Shown: positions 51,801 to 59,692 of the stretch, in pieces
Position numbering within the stretch: the first letter of the stretch is position 1
Layout: every line of letters starts with the position of its first letter
Assembly: GCA_023435745.1 (NCBI GenBank)
Contig: JAEZMD010000007.1
Location: 1 to 64,000 of the forward strand
DNA length: 64,000 nucleotides
DNA from: Bacillota bacterium
GTDB lineage: Bacteria; Bacillota; Clostridia; Acetivibrionales; DTU013
Direction: 5' to 3'
The notes under the pieces: model-generated
Told to the model about the DNA's origin: nothing
The model's input: only the letters and a program-made list of their open reading frames with translations
Database searches by the model: none
Made by a program: the position numbers and the translations under genes

Positions 51801-52880
51801 ATGAAAATGAAAATGAAAAGAAACAGACTGGCCACGTTCATCACCACAGTTTTACTTGCAGCCTTTATGTTGACCGGCTGCGGCCCGGCAGGTACCGACA
51901 ATGACGCAGGTCAGGTCACGATCAATGTATTTAACTGGGGTGATTATATTGGTGAGACAACAATAGAGGATTTTGAAAATGCATATCCAGGCATCAAGGT
52001 GAATTATCAAAACTTTTCCACCAATGAAGATATGTATGTCAAGATCAAGACAGGCGGTTCTCCTTTTGATGTAGCCATCCCGTCAGACTACATGATTAAA
52101 AGGATGCTCGACGAAGGACTGCTCAATAAGATCAACATGGAAAACATCCCAAATTACAAATATATTGACGATCGGTTTAAATCCCTTTCATACGATCCGG
52201 ACAATCAATATTCCGTGCCGTATATGTGGGGCACCGTCGGAATACTCTATAATAAGACCATGGTTTCCGATCCTGTGGATAGCTGGGAGATCCTCTGGAA
52301 CGAAAAATATAAAAAACAGATCGTTATGCCGGACAGCGAGCGGGACTCCATCGGTATAACACTGAAAATGATGGGTTTGTCTATGAATACTAAAAATATA
52401 TCCGAATTGGAGCAGGCCAGGGATAAATTGATTGAGCAAAAACCGCTGGTGCTTTCATATGCGGTAGACGATGTCAAGGATATGATGATCGGTGAAAGCG
52501 CCGCTCTGGCTGTTGTATGGTCCGGCGACGCATACTATTGCATGTCTGAGAATGAGAATCTGTCCTATGTCATTCCAAAGGAAGGCACCAACTACTGGTT
52601 TGATTCAATGGTTATTCCCTCAACCAGCAAGCATCAGAAGGAAGCCGAGATTTTCATCAATTATATGTGCGAAACAGATACCGCTTTCAATAATGCAGAT
52701 TACATCGGATACGCAACCCCTCACAAAGAGGTCATGAAGATGCTTGATCCGGACCTGGTCTCCGACCGCAGCGCATACCCGTTGCAGGAGGATCTCGCAA
52801 ACTATGAAATATTTGAATACCCCGGCGATGAAGTCAACAAGGAATACAACAGGATCTGGACTGAGATAAAAGCTTATTGA
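51801..52880 (+). CDS. potD: Spermidine/putrescine-binding lipoprotein PotD
   Basis: 359 aa. A lipoprotein signal ends in LTGC (Cys27). The solute-binding body starts VTINVFNWGDYIGETTIEDF, with the Asp/Trp pattern typical of polyamine-binding PotD. Later segments (VPYMWGTVGILYNK and WYSGDAYYC-like VVWSGDAYYC) line the site. Three in-frame ATGs (51801, 51807, 51813) occur in an ATGAAA repeat, so the exact start is uncertain; GAGGAG lies just upstream. The protein captures polyamines outside the cell for PotABC. Confidence 0.93.
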   Translation: MKMKMKRNRLATFITTVLLAAFMLTGCGPAGTDNDAGQVTINVFNWGDYIGETTIEDFENAYPGIKVNYQNFSTNEDMYVKIKTGGSPFDVAIPSDYMIKRMLDEGLLNKINMENIPNYKYIDDRFKSLSYDPDNQYSVPYMWGTVGILYNKTMVSDPVDSWEILWNEKYKKQIVMPDSERDSIGITLKMMGLSMNTKNISELEQARDKLIEQKPLVLSYAVDDVKDMMIGESAALAVVWSGDAYYCMSENENLSYVIPKEGTNYWFDSMVIPSTSKHQKEAEIFINYMCETDTAFNNADYIGYATPHKEVMKMLDPDLVSDRSAYPLQEDLANYEIFEYPGDEVNKEYNRIWTEIKAY

Positions 52881-52911
52881 TTAAGCCATAAACAAATATG
52901 GGAGAGCACAT

Positions 52912-54150
52912 ATGGCAGCCAGAAAATATAAGTTCGGTAAACTATTTAACAAATTTCTGAAGTTGGTTCTCGGTAATTACATGAAATTGCTGTTCGATTA
53001 CCACATCAGCAACCGTGAAGTTCTCAAGAGCCTCAAGCCGCCATATATCGTACTGGCTAACCACACCAACTTCTGGGACCCGTTTCTTTTGTCTATGTGC
53101 TTTCCCGGGCCGGTCTACTTTGTGACCTCTGATGCATATTTCAGGAATCCGGTACTCAAGTTTCTTCTCAAGCTTGTGGGCGCCATCCCCAAGACCAAAC
53201 GCATTTCGGATCCCGGATCTATCCGGGGAATTCTGGAGGTAGTGAAAAACAAAGGTATTGTTGGCATCTTTCCTGAGGGAAATCGCAGTTGGGATGGCAA
53301 AATACTGCCGCTCCTTCCTCCCACAGCCAAGCTGATCAAATCGCTTGGTATCCCCATAGTCTGCGTGTTATTCAAAGGCGCCTGCCTCTCCATGCCCAGA
53401 TGGTCCGCTTCCACCAGAAGAGGGCGGCTTGAAATGGCGCTTTCTAAAGTGCTGGATTCTCAGGAGCTTGCCTCTCTATCGACCGATGAAATTTTTGAAG
53501 TCATCACCAACAGCCTTCAATACGACGAATATGAAACTCAGCGGATGCGTATGGTATTCTATAAAGGAAAAAGAAAAGCAGAACATCTGGAGCTCTTCCT
53601 TTTCACCTGTCCAAAATGCCTTCGCAATGATCAGATGAGGTCCGAAGGCGACCTGTTTGGCTGCGGGGCATGCGGATATCAGGTCACTTACGGCGCTGAA
53701 GGTTTTTTTGAGAGTCATTCCGGCGACCTGATTTTTGACAATCCCCGGGACTGGAACCTTTGGCAGCTAAAACAGCTTGACAGGACCATAACGGATAAAA
53801 TAAAAGCCAATTCCGCCCTATCCATCTTTGAAGAGCAGCATATTCTCCTTCGCACCGGCGGGAAAACAGGCGAATTGAGCAATCCTTCCTCTGCCGGAAC
53901 CTTGTCGCTCTATTCTAAGTCATTGATCTATTGTGATGGAAATAATAAAGAGCTGCGTTTTCCACTGGCCGAAATATCCGGCGTAAACGTTCAGTCCAAC
54001 AATCAGCTTGAGTTAATATTTAACAAAGTGCTTTACAGGTTCAGCGCAGTCAACGGCCTGATGCCTGCCTACAAATTTACGAAGGCTATAGATGGTTTAA
54101 GTGCTATAGATGCAGTAAAAATCAACACACTGGAGGGTGCACATGGGTGA
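52912..54150 (+). CDS. 1-acylglycerol-3-phosphate acyltransferase (PlsC-like) with zinc ribbon and C-terminal domain
   Basis: 412 aa; GGGAGAG precedes the ATG. The N-terminal 200 residues carry the acyltransferase motifs NHTNFWD (HX4D) and FPEGNRSW. A rubredoxin-like zinc ribbon (CPKCLRND ... CGACGYQ) follows at about 227-248. The last 120 residues form a beta-rich domain that resembles a PH-like fold. Normal PlsC is about 240 aa, so this is a fused form, probably bound to the membrane surface where it makes phosphatidic acid. It overlaps the symporter gene by 8 bp. Confidence 0.85.
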   Translation: MAARKYKFGKLFNKFLKLVLGNYMKLLFDYHISNREVLKSLKPPYIVLANHTNFWDPFLLSMCFPGPVYFVTSDAYFRNPVLKFLLKLVGAIPKTKRISDPGSIRGILEVVKNKGIVGIFPEGNRSWDGKILPLLPPTAKLIKSLGIPIVCVLFKGACLSMPRWSASTRRGRLEMALSKVLDSQELASLSTDEIFEVITNSLQYDEYETQRMRMVFYKGKRKAEHLELFLFTCPKCLRNDQMRSEGDLFGCGACGYQVTYGAEGFFESHSGDLIFDNPRDWNLWQLKQLDRTITDKIKANSALSIFEEQHILLRTGGKTGELSNPSSAGTLSLYSKSLIYCDGNNKELRFPLAEISGVNVQSNNQLELIFNKVLYRFSAVNGLMPAYKFTKAIDGLSAIDAVKINTLEGAHG

Positions 54151-55501
54151 GAGCTGGGGTTATATCTGGGAAATTTTAGTTATTTCTTTGTTTCTTGGTT
54201 TGGCAACGTACATTAAAAGAAGCTTTAAATTTTTTAAGAAATTTTTTATTCCGAATGCCATAATTGCCGGTTTTATCGGGCTGCTGCTGGGCCCGCAGCT
54301 CCTGAATCTGGTTCCGTTTGATTCAAGCCGGCTGGGCACGATCATTTACCATCTGATGTCGATAGGCTTTATCGCTCTGGCTCTAAAAGACCGCACAACA
54401 AAAAAGAACAAGGATATCGTCAATACCGGCATTATTATTGTAAACGGCTATGTACTGCAGGGGATCATCGGCTTTGGCCTTTCTCTGCTTTTGGTATACA
54501 CCTTTGTGCCTGACCTCTTCCCCGTATTTGGGATGCTGCTGCCACTTGGCTATGGCCAGGGCGCCGGGCAGGCTTATTCCATGGGCATGTCATGGGAAGC
54601 GCTTGGGTTCGTCAATGGCGGTAATATCGGCCTTACAATGGCTACTATGGGCTTGCTTTGGGCTTGTATCGGAGGCATCCCGCTGATGAACTACCTTATA
54701 AGGATTAAAAAAATCAGACCCTCTCACAGCTTGACTGATCCTGACATGAATGTGGTCAAGGGTGAAATCCATAAAGAGGATGTCGGAGATACAGAGTCTG
54801 TCGATGGTTTTTCAATCCAGCTCTTTACAATTGGTATTATATATCTGGCGACCTATCTTGCTCTAAGCGGGCTGACCGCCGTTTTATCCCGACTGGGGAC
54901 CTTTGGCAGCACTTTATCCGCAATGCTCTGGGGCTTTAGCTTTATTGTTGCGGCTCTGTTTGCGATCCTGTTCCGTTTTATTTTTGATTTTCTCAGGAAA
55001 AAGAAGATCGTCACCCGGGAATACACCAGCAATTTTCTGCTGGAGAGAATATCCGGCGGCGCATTCGACTTTATGATCACTGCCTCCATCGCTGCCATTT
55101 CCATAACCATATTCAGGCAGTATCTCTTACCGACATTGCTTATCGGCACTATTGGCGGCATCATTACCGTTATGTATGTCATATTCGTGTGTAAACGCCT
55201 CTACAGTACAGATGTTCTGGAGAATATACTGGCTCTGTACGGAAATCTTACCGGCGTCATATCCACAGGCCTAGCCCTTGTGAAGGAAATAGATCCCAAC
55301 CTGGAGTCCTCTGCAGGCAGAAATCTTGTTCTTGGCAGCGGAGCAGGCCTGTTTGTCGGCTTCCCGCTGATGCTGCTGCTGAATGTGCCTGTGGTTGGCT
55401 TTGTCTCCGATACGCCGATTTTATACCTGTGGACGATGCTTGGATTGCTTGCCTACTTCATAATGCTCTCTGTTACACTATACCTGCGACGGGTAAAGTG
55501 A
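54143..55501 (+). CDS. Sodium/glutamate symporter (GltS family)
   Basis: 452 aa from the ATG at 54143; GGAGG lies 6 bases upstream, inside the end of the acyltransferase gene. About 11 hydrophobic helices are present with the GltS-type inverted halves (FFIPNAIIAGFIGLLLGPQL in the first, LYGNLTGVISTGLALVKEID in the second), including re-entrant loops with Gly/Gln motifs (GYGQGAGQAYSMG). Imports glutamate or a related anion with sodium; substrate inferred from family. Confidence 0.82.
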   Translation: MGESWGYIWEILVISLFLGLATYIKRSFKFFKKFFIPNAIIAGFIGLLLGPQLLNLVPFDSSRLGTIIYHLMSIGFIALALKDRTTKKNKDIVNTGIIIVNGYVLQGIIGFGLSLLLVYTFVPDLFPVFGMLLPLGYGQGAGQAYSMGMSWEALGFVNGGNIGLTMATMGLLWACIGGIPLMNYLIRIKKIRPSHSLTDPDMNVVKGEIHKEDVGDTESVDGFSIQLFTIGIIYLATYLALSGLTAVLSRLGTFGSTLSAMLWGFSFIVAALFAILFRFIFDFLRKKKIVTREYTSNFLLERISGGAFDFMITASIAAISITIFRQYLLPTLLIGTIGGIITVMYVIFVCKRLYSTDVLENILALYGNLTGVISTGLALVKEIDPNLESSAGRNLVLGSGAGLFVGFPLMLLLNVPVVGFVSDTPILYLWTMLGLLAYFIMLSVTLYLRRVK

Positions 55502-55595
55502 TGCAAAATACTTCTCTTTTCATTCATAAAGAAGTATAATGTATTTAGTAGTGGAAGCTAAGTCACATGTGCGCGCTATAAAAAATGGGGTAGCT

Positions 55596-56222
55596 ATGAA
55601 AATTGAGAAGATCAGCGAAAATATAATAAGGGTTACAGTGTCATATAATGATCTGGAAGATAAGAATATAGATTTGGATACGCTAAATTACAATTCGCCT
55701 GCCGCTCAGGAATTTTTCTGGGAGTTGATGGAGCAGGCCGAGGAGCAGCTGGGGTTCAGCCTTTCCGATTCTCAGTTGGTTATTGAGCCCGTTCCCAATT
55801 CGGACGAGGGATTCGTCATCACTATTACCAGAATCGATGAAGACGGCGAATTTGAGTCTATTCACAAGTATATTAAAAGCCGTATGAAAAAGAGTGACCT
55901 GCGCATCAAGAAAAGAGGGCGCAAGGTTTCTTCCCCTCTGATGATCTACTCCTTCAAAGAGCTAAACGACGTGTGCGAACTGGCGGGCAGGCTCGAAGAT
56001 ATATACAGCGGCGACAGCACCCTGTACAGGCAGAGGGATACCTACTATCTGGCACTGAGCCGAAGCGGCTTGTCCCAGGCTAATTCAGGATTGTTTGGAC
56101 TCATCCTGAATGAATACGGCGTAAAAATAGCCGACGTCAATTTCTACGAAGGCTATTTGAATGAATATGGCGAAAAAGTCATAGAAAGTAATGCATTGGA
56201 AATTCTAAAAAAATTCTATTAA
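55596..56222 (+). CDS. mecA: Adaptor protein MecA
   Basis: 208 aa from the ATG at 55596; an earlier start at 55539 gives a 19-residue tail lacking family features. It has the N-terminal MecA domain (MKIEKISENIIRVTVSYNDL) and the C-terminal ClpC-binding domain (SFKELNDVCELAGRLEDIY, then RDTYYLALSRSG). A basic linker (RIKKRGRK) sits between them. MecA links substrates to ClpC in proteolysis, including competence regulators in Bacillus. The gene is convergent with the VanW gene: the stop codons abut. Confidence 0.85.
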   Translation: MKIEKISENIIRVTVSYNDLEDKNIDLDTLNYNSPAAQEFFWELMEQAEEQLGFSLSDSQLVIEPVPNSDEGFVITITRIDEDGEFESIHKYIKSRMKKSDLRIKKRGRKVSSPLMIYSFKELNDVCELAGRLEDIYSGDSTLYRQRDTYYLALSRSGLSQANSGLFGLILNEYGVKIADVNFYEGYLNEYGEKVIESNALEILKKFY

Positions 56223-57581
56223 TTATTTGCTTTCCTGATCCCAGTTCGAATTTGGCGCTATCTGGATAATGGATTTTTCAGCCTTATATTCATCTGTACT
56301 GATCAATTCATCATTCCTGAAAACATTCACCATAACCCCCTCCTTACCAGGATTGAGCATAACCCTCTCACCGGACGTCAGACCGCTGTTTTCCACATAG
56401 ACAACAGATGGCTTAAACCGTTGGACAACTTCCACCGTGATTTTATAATCTTCTTTTTTATCCTTCATACTTCCGGCCAGAGCCACTGTAATCCTGCCGT
56501 CTTTGAATTCAGTGAATATCGCAGTTTTATGGCTGAAAGGACTGGTAAATTTTAAATCGCCTGCATCACCCGAAATCCATGCATCCAGACCAGGTTCAAT
56601 ATAGTCTGCGGCAAACTCGTGCGGCATTCTGGTGATGGAGTCCTTAGGAATACCTGCTGACAGCAGCGCCATATAAAGAGTTGATGCAACCTGATTATAA
56701 CCGTCACTTTCATTTTCAAAGTCCGCATTTACTTTCTCAAGACACTTAACGAAAGAAAACTCCGACGGTATGCCACCCTCCACAGCAGGAGGCAGGATCA
56801 CGCCGTTAATGGCTTCAGCCGCAAACCGGACATCCTCTAAAAGCTCCTCGTCGATCACAGTCGTCGTACATTCAGCCAGGACCTGTTGTATATCATCATA
56901 ATCCTTCATGGTAACAGCGGCATTTTCAGGCTGAAGGACATATCCGTTGGCACTGTCGAGCGTAATTGCTGTAAAAGGGTTCTCCGAAAGCTTTCGCCTG
57001 ATTATCTCCACCGCATTGGTAACATTTAACGACACACCTGCGGTATCAGGAATTTTCTCCACGGTGCCGGTAGAGTAATAAATCTGCGCTTCAACAGGCT
57101 CGACCTGTATATCGTCGGATATTTCAACCAACGCCATTCTGAGCTTGCTTTCATTGAATTTTATGACTGGTGAGAGTTCCGTACCGGAGTTGCCAAAATA
57201 GATTTGCAGAAGTCTCGGAATGTCCCTGATCCCTTTAATGGTCTTCACTGAAGCAATGGTGGCATTCCCGTCCAAAGCAGCTTCGATTTGTAAAAACGGA
57301 ACCTCATAGCTTTTTCCATTCTCTACATTCAGCTTCAGTACATTTGTCAGAAATTTTTTAGAATATTCCGACTCAATCATTCCTGTTGCTTCAGAATAAG
57401 GCATACCGCCAATATCCATGCCGCCGACAAACACCTTCGGTGGTACATCTTTAATAGATGCACTAAACAAAACAACTACTCCTGCAGTTATTGCCAGTGT
57501 GCTTTGAATCATTATAAGCAAGAAAATCAACGGCGTTTTTCGATTCTTAATCACAATATGCAACTCCATATAGTTTTTCAT
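56223..57581 (-). CDS. VanW-family extracytoplasmic protein
   Basis: 452 aa. After a cytoplasmic tail and one membrane helix (about 15-40), a peptidoglycan-binding-like domain (YSEATGMIESEYSKKFL, near 60-180) is followed by the VanW domain (INGVILPP ... GYNQVASTLYMALLSAGIPK, then VNLKFTSPF-like DLKFTSPF). A C-terminal G5-like strand segment ends the protein. The canonical FSFN and GGGICQ motifs are altered (EFSFVK, SDGYNQ). VanW proteins are found in cell-envelope and glycopeptide-resistance contexts but have no proven reaction. Confidence 0.8.
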   Translation of the reverse strand: MKNYMELHIVIKNRKTPLIFLLIMIQSTLAITAGVVVLFSASIKDVPPKVFVGGMDIGGMPYSEATGMIESEYSKKFLTNVLKLNVENGKSYEVPFLQIEAALDGNATIASVKTIKGIRDIPRLLQIYFGNSGTELSPVIKFNESKLRMALVEISDDIQVEPVEAQIYYSTGTVEKIPDTAGVSLNVTNAVEIIRRKLSENPFTAITLDSANGYVLQPENAAVTMKDYDDIQQVLAECTTTVIDEELLEDVRFAAEAINGVILPPAVEGGIPSEFSFVKCLEKVNADFENESDGYNQVASTLYMALLSAGIPKDSITRMPHEFAADYIEPGLDAWISGDAGDLKFTSPFSHKTAIFTEFKDGRITVALAGSMKDKKEDYKITVEVVQRFKPSVVYVENSGLTSGERVMLNPGKEGVMVNVFRNDELISTDEYKAEKSIIQIAPNSNWDQESK

Positions 57582-57662
57582 TGGTTATACAATAATCCCA
57601 CTGGGAACTATAAAAAAGTATAAAGCACATTGTACTTTATACTTTTAATTATCATTATTCCA

Positions 57663-58592
57663 TTACGCCTTATTGTTCATGACGAGTTCGATCAGCTTGT
57701 CCCTGGATTTTGCCTCGTCAATGACAGCATCATCGATCATCATTCCTTCACCGATAATAACATTTCCCATATTATCAGTGATTGTCCTTGTGGCGTATCT
57801 ACCCTTAAGATACTGTCTCTGCCTCTGTTCAAAAAGCACGGTCGCATTGTCGGTCTCAGCTGCAGCCGGCTGTACAGATTCTGCCGTTTCTTGAGCAGAT
57901 TCAGCCATTACCTGGACCGGTAATTCTTCTGAAGCTGTTAAAAATGTCTCAGCCGGTGTTTGAGCAGAATCAAAGCTACGGTATGCGTCAAATGTTGCTG
58001 CCGTATTGGCGTAGGATGTGCCTTCCGCTTCTACAGCAAACGGGTCATTTTTTTTTTCAAAATTGTCAAATCCGGCATCGAGATCCAGCTGAGCCGGAGT
58101 ATCAAGCAGTGAAGCCTCTATGTCTTCTTTTACAACAGTAAGGTTCTTGCCGAAAGTAATTACTGTATCACGGGGAATAAGCTTAAGCTGTTTTTGTGTA
58201 ATGTCCGCAATAAATTCCAGCCCTGTTATCTTACACCCATCATTGTCATCTATATAGATATCTCCGATTTCTCCGATCAATCTTCCCTTCCTGGTGAGAA
58301 CCTTTGTTCCCTTTACCCTGATATCATTTTGAAGAAGCTGAATAGCGGCAGGTATTCTGCTGATATCGGTAATAGCGCCTTCATTCTCAATGGTAAGTGC
58401 ATACTCGCCTATGCCAAGGACATCCTCTGTAGGAATGACTCTGGCGCTGAATATCTGTATTCCACTATCCACTACGATGTAGTCAATAGCTCCCCGCTCA
58501 GCGTTTATGATAATACTCTTTACCCTTCCAACCTCAAGCCCGTCAGAAATACTTATTATAGGTAATCCAAGTATTTTTTGAGTTTTCTTCAT
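57663..58592 (-). CDS. PRC-barrel domain protein
   Basis: 309 aa from the ATG at 58592, preceded by GGAGGG. Two PRC-barrels are visible: one at the N-terminus (LPIISISDGLEVGRVKSIII) and one near 90-160 (RLIGEIGDIYIDDNDGCKI). A variable acidic, Ala/Glu-rich linker of about 90 residues follows, then a short conserved tail (GNVIIGEGMMIDDAVIDEAK). PRC-barrels bind proteins or RNA, and a YlmC-like role in division or sporulation is possible. It overlaps or nearly touches the next upstream gene on the same strand, so both are probably one operon. Confidence 0.8.
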   Translation of the reverse strand: MKKTQKILGLPIISISDGLEVGRVKSIIINAERGAIDYIVVDSGIQIFSARVIPTEDVLGIGEYALTIENEGAITDISRIPAAIQLLQNDIRVKGTKVLTRKGRLIGEIGDIYIDDNDGCKITGLEFIADITQKQLKLIPRDTVITFGKNLTVVKEDIEASLLDTPAQLDLDAGFDNFEKKNDPFAVEAEGTSYANTAATFDAYRSFDSAQTPAETFLTASEELPVQVMAESAQETAESVQPAAAETDNATVLFEQRQRQYLKGRYATRTITDNMGNVIIGEGMMIDDAVIDEAKSRDKLIELVMNNKA

Positions 58593-58636
58593 TTTAGAAA
58601 TACCCTCCTTCATATCATGCAATACCATACTATCCG

Positions 58637-59488
58637 TCAAGCCTGTATCTCAGATAAATTATTCTCAATTTGTTCTTTTACAGAAATATCCATGATATCA
58701 CTGTAAATATCATAGTAGCTGTTCAGTATATCAAGTGCCAGTTCCTGCTGGCCGAGGGATTTATATATGACACATATGTCAAGTACTATCCAGAAGGTAA
58801 GGTCTTTTTCCGGCTTTTTATCAAGAGCATACATATGGTAAATAATCGCTCCCTCAAAATCGCCAATCTCTTTAAGCCTGAATGCTTCTTTGATACACTC
58901 ATCTATAGTCAGACTATCTCTATCTTGCAATGTGTTTTCTATACCCATTTTATCAATATTTTCGGCACTGTCAACTGCTTTTTCGAAGTTATTTTCATCT
59001 ATCGCCTTGTTTTCTTCAATATTTACATCATATTCATCACTATTTTCTGAAGACTCGGGCTCTTTATCATTTTCGCCAATAAAGTTGACAAAAATCTGTT
59101 CCAGGTAATTGCCCCCCTGAACTGAATCGGCAGCGGCGGAAATTTCACCGGCAACTGCCTCGGCTGCCAACATATCCGTCTTCTTTGAAGTAAATGCAAT
59201 TTTGGGAACGATGAAAGAAATCATCAGGCTCAGTATGAAAACAAGCAGGATGTACGCGACAGCTGTTGCCACAGTGGCGATGATAAGTGCTGACGAGTTC
59301 ATGTCGACATTTATATATGAAGATATCAGGTAAAACATCCCCGGCAGCGCAAACGCGGAAATCAGGGAAGCGCTCACCACTGAGACAAGGATTTTGAAGT
59401 TCATTACCTTCTTACGATAAAATACCGGGAACAAGATAGCCGCGCTGAATACAATCACGCATAAAACAGCGATAGCATATATTTGCAT
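58637..59488 (-). CDS. Membrane protein with TPR-like C-terminus
   Basis: 283 aa from the ATG at 59488 (GGAGG 6 bases upstream; a longer frame from 59542 is not supported). Three or four hydrophobic helices occupy the first 110 residues. An acidic, Glu/Asn/Asp-rich linker (about 140-195) leads to a C-terminal tetratricopeptide-like pair of helices (CIKEAFRLKEIGDFEGAIIY, then IVLDICVIYKSLGQQELALD). The probable topology puts the TPR part in the cytoplasm. It precedes the PRC-barrel gene and may act with it. Confidence 0.65.
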   Translation of the reverse strand: MQIYAIAVLCVIVFSAAILFPVFYRKKVMNFKILVSVVSASLISAFALPGMFYLISSYINVDMNSSALIIATVATAVAYILLVFILSLMISFIVPKIAFTSKKTDMLAAEAVAGEISAAADSVQGGNYLEQIFVNFIGENDKEPESSENSDEYDVNIEENKAIDENNFEKAVDSAENIDKMGIENTLQDRDSLTIDECIKEAFRLKEIGDFEGAIIYHMYALDKKPEKDLTFWIVLDICVIYKSLGQQELALDILNSYYDIYSDIMDISVKEQIENNLSEIQA

Positions 59489-59625
59489 TTCGCACCTCCA
59501 GCTGCTTTTACTTAATTTAAATAGTAATTCGCAAACGACCAAAAATAGCTACTGACATAATTCGATATCAAAATCTGTAATTCCTGCATTTCCGATATTT
59601 TTTTTAAATTTTGGAAATTTAGCGT

Positions 59626-59661
59626 AAAAAGACGGCTCTACTCTCAATGAGTAGAACCGTC
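59626..59661 (-). terminator. Rho-independent terminator after lon
   Basis: On the minus strand a 13-bp stem with one mismatch (GACGGTTCTACTC / GAGTAGAGCCGTC) and an ATTGA loop is followed by TTTTT. It lies 31 bp after the lon stop. Confidence 0.9.
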
Positions 59662-59692
59662 TCCCGTATAAAACATTGAAACTGTAACGGCT

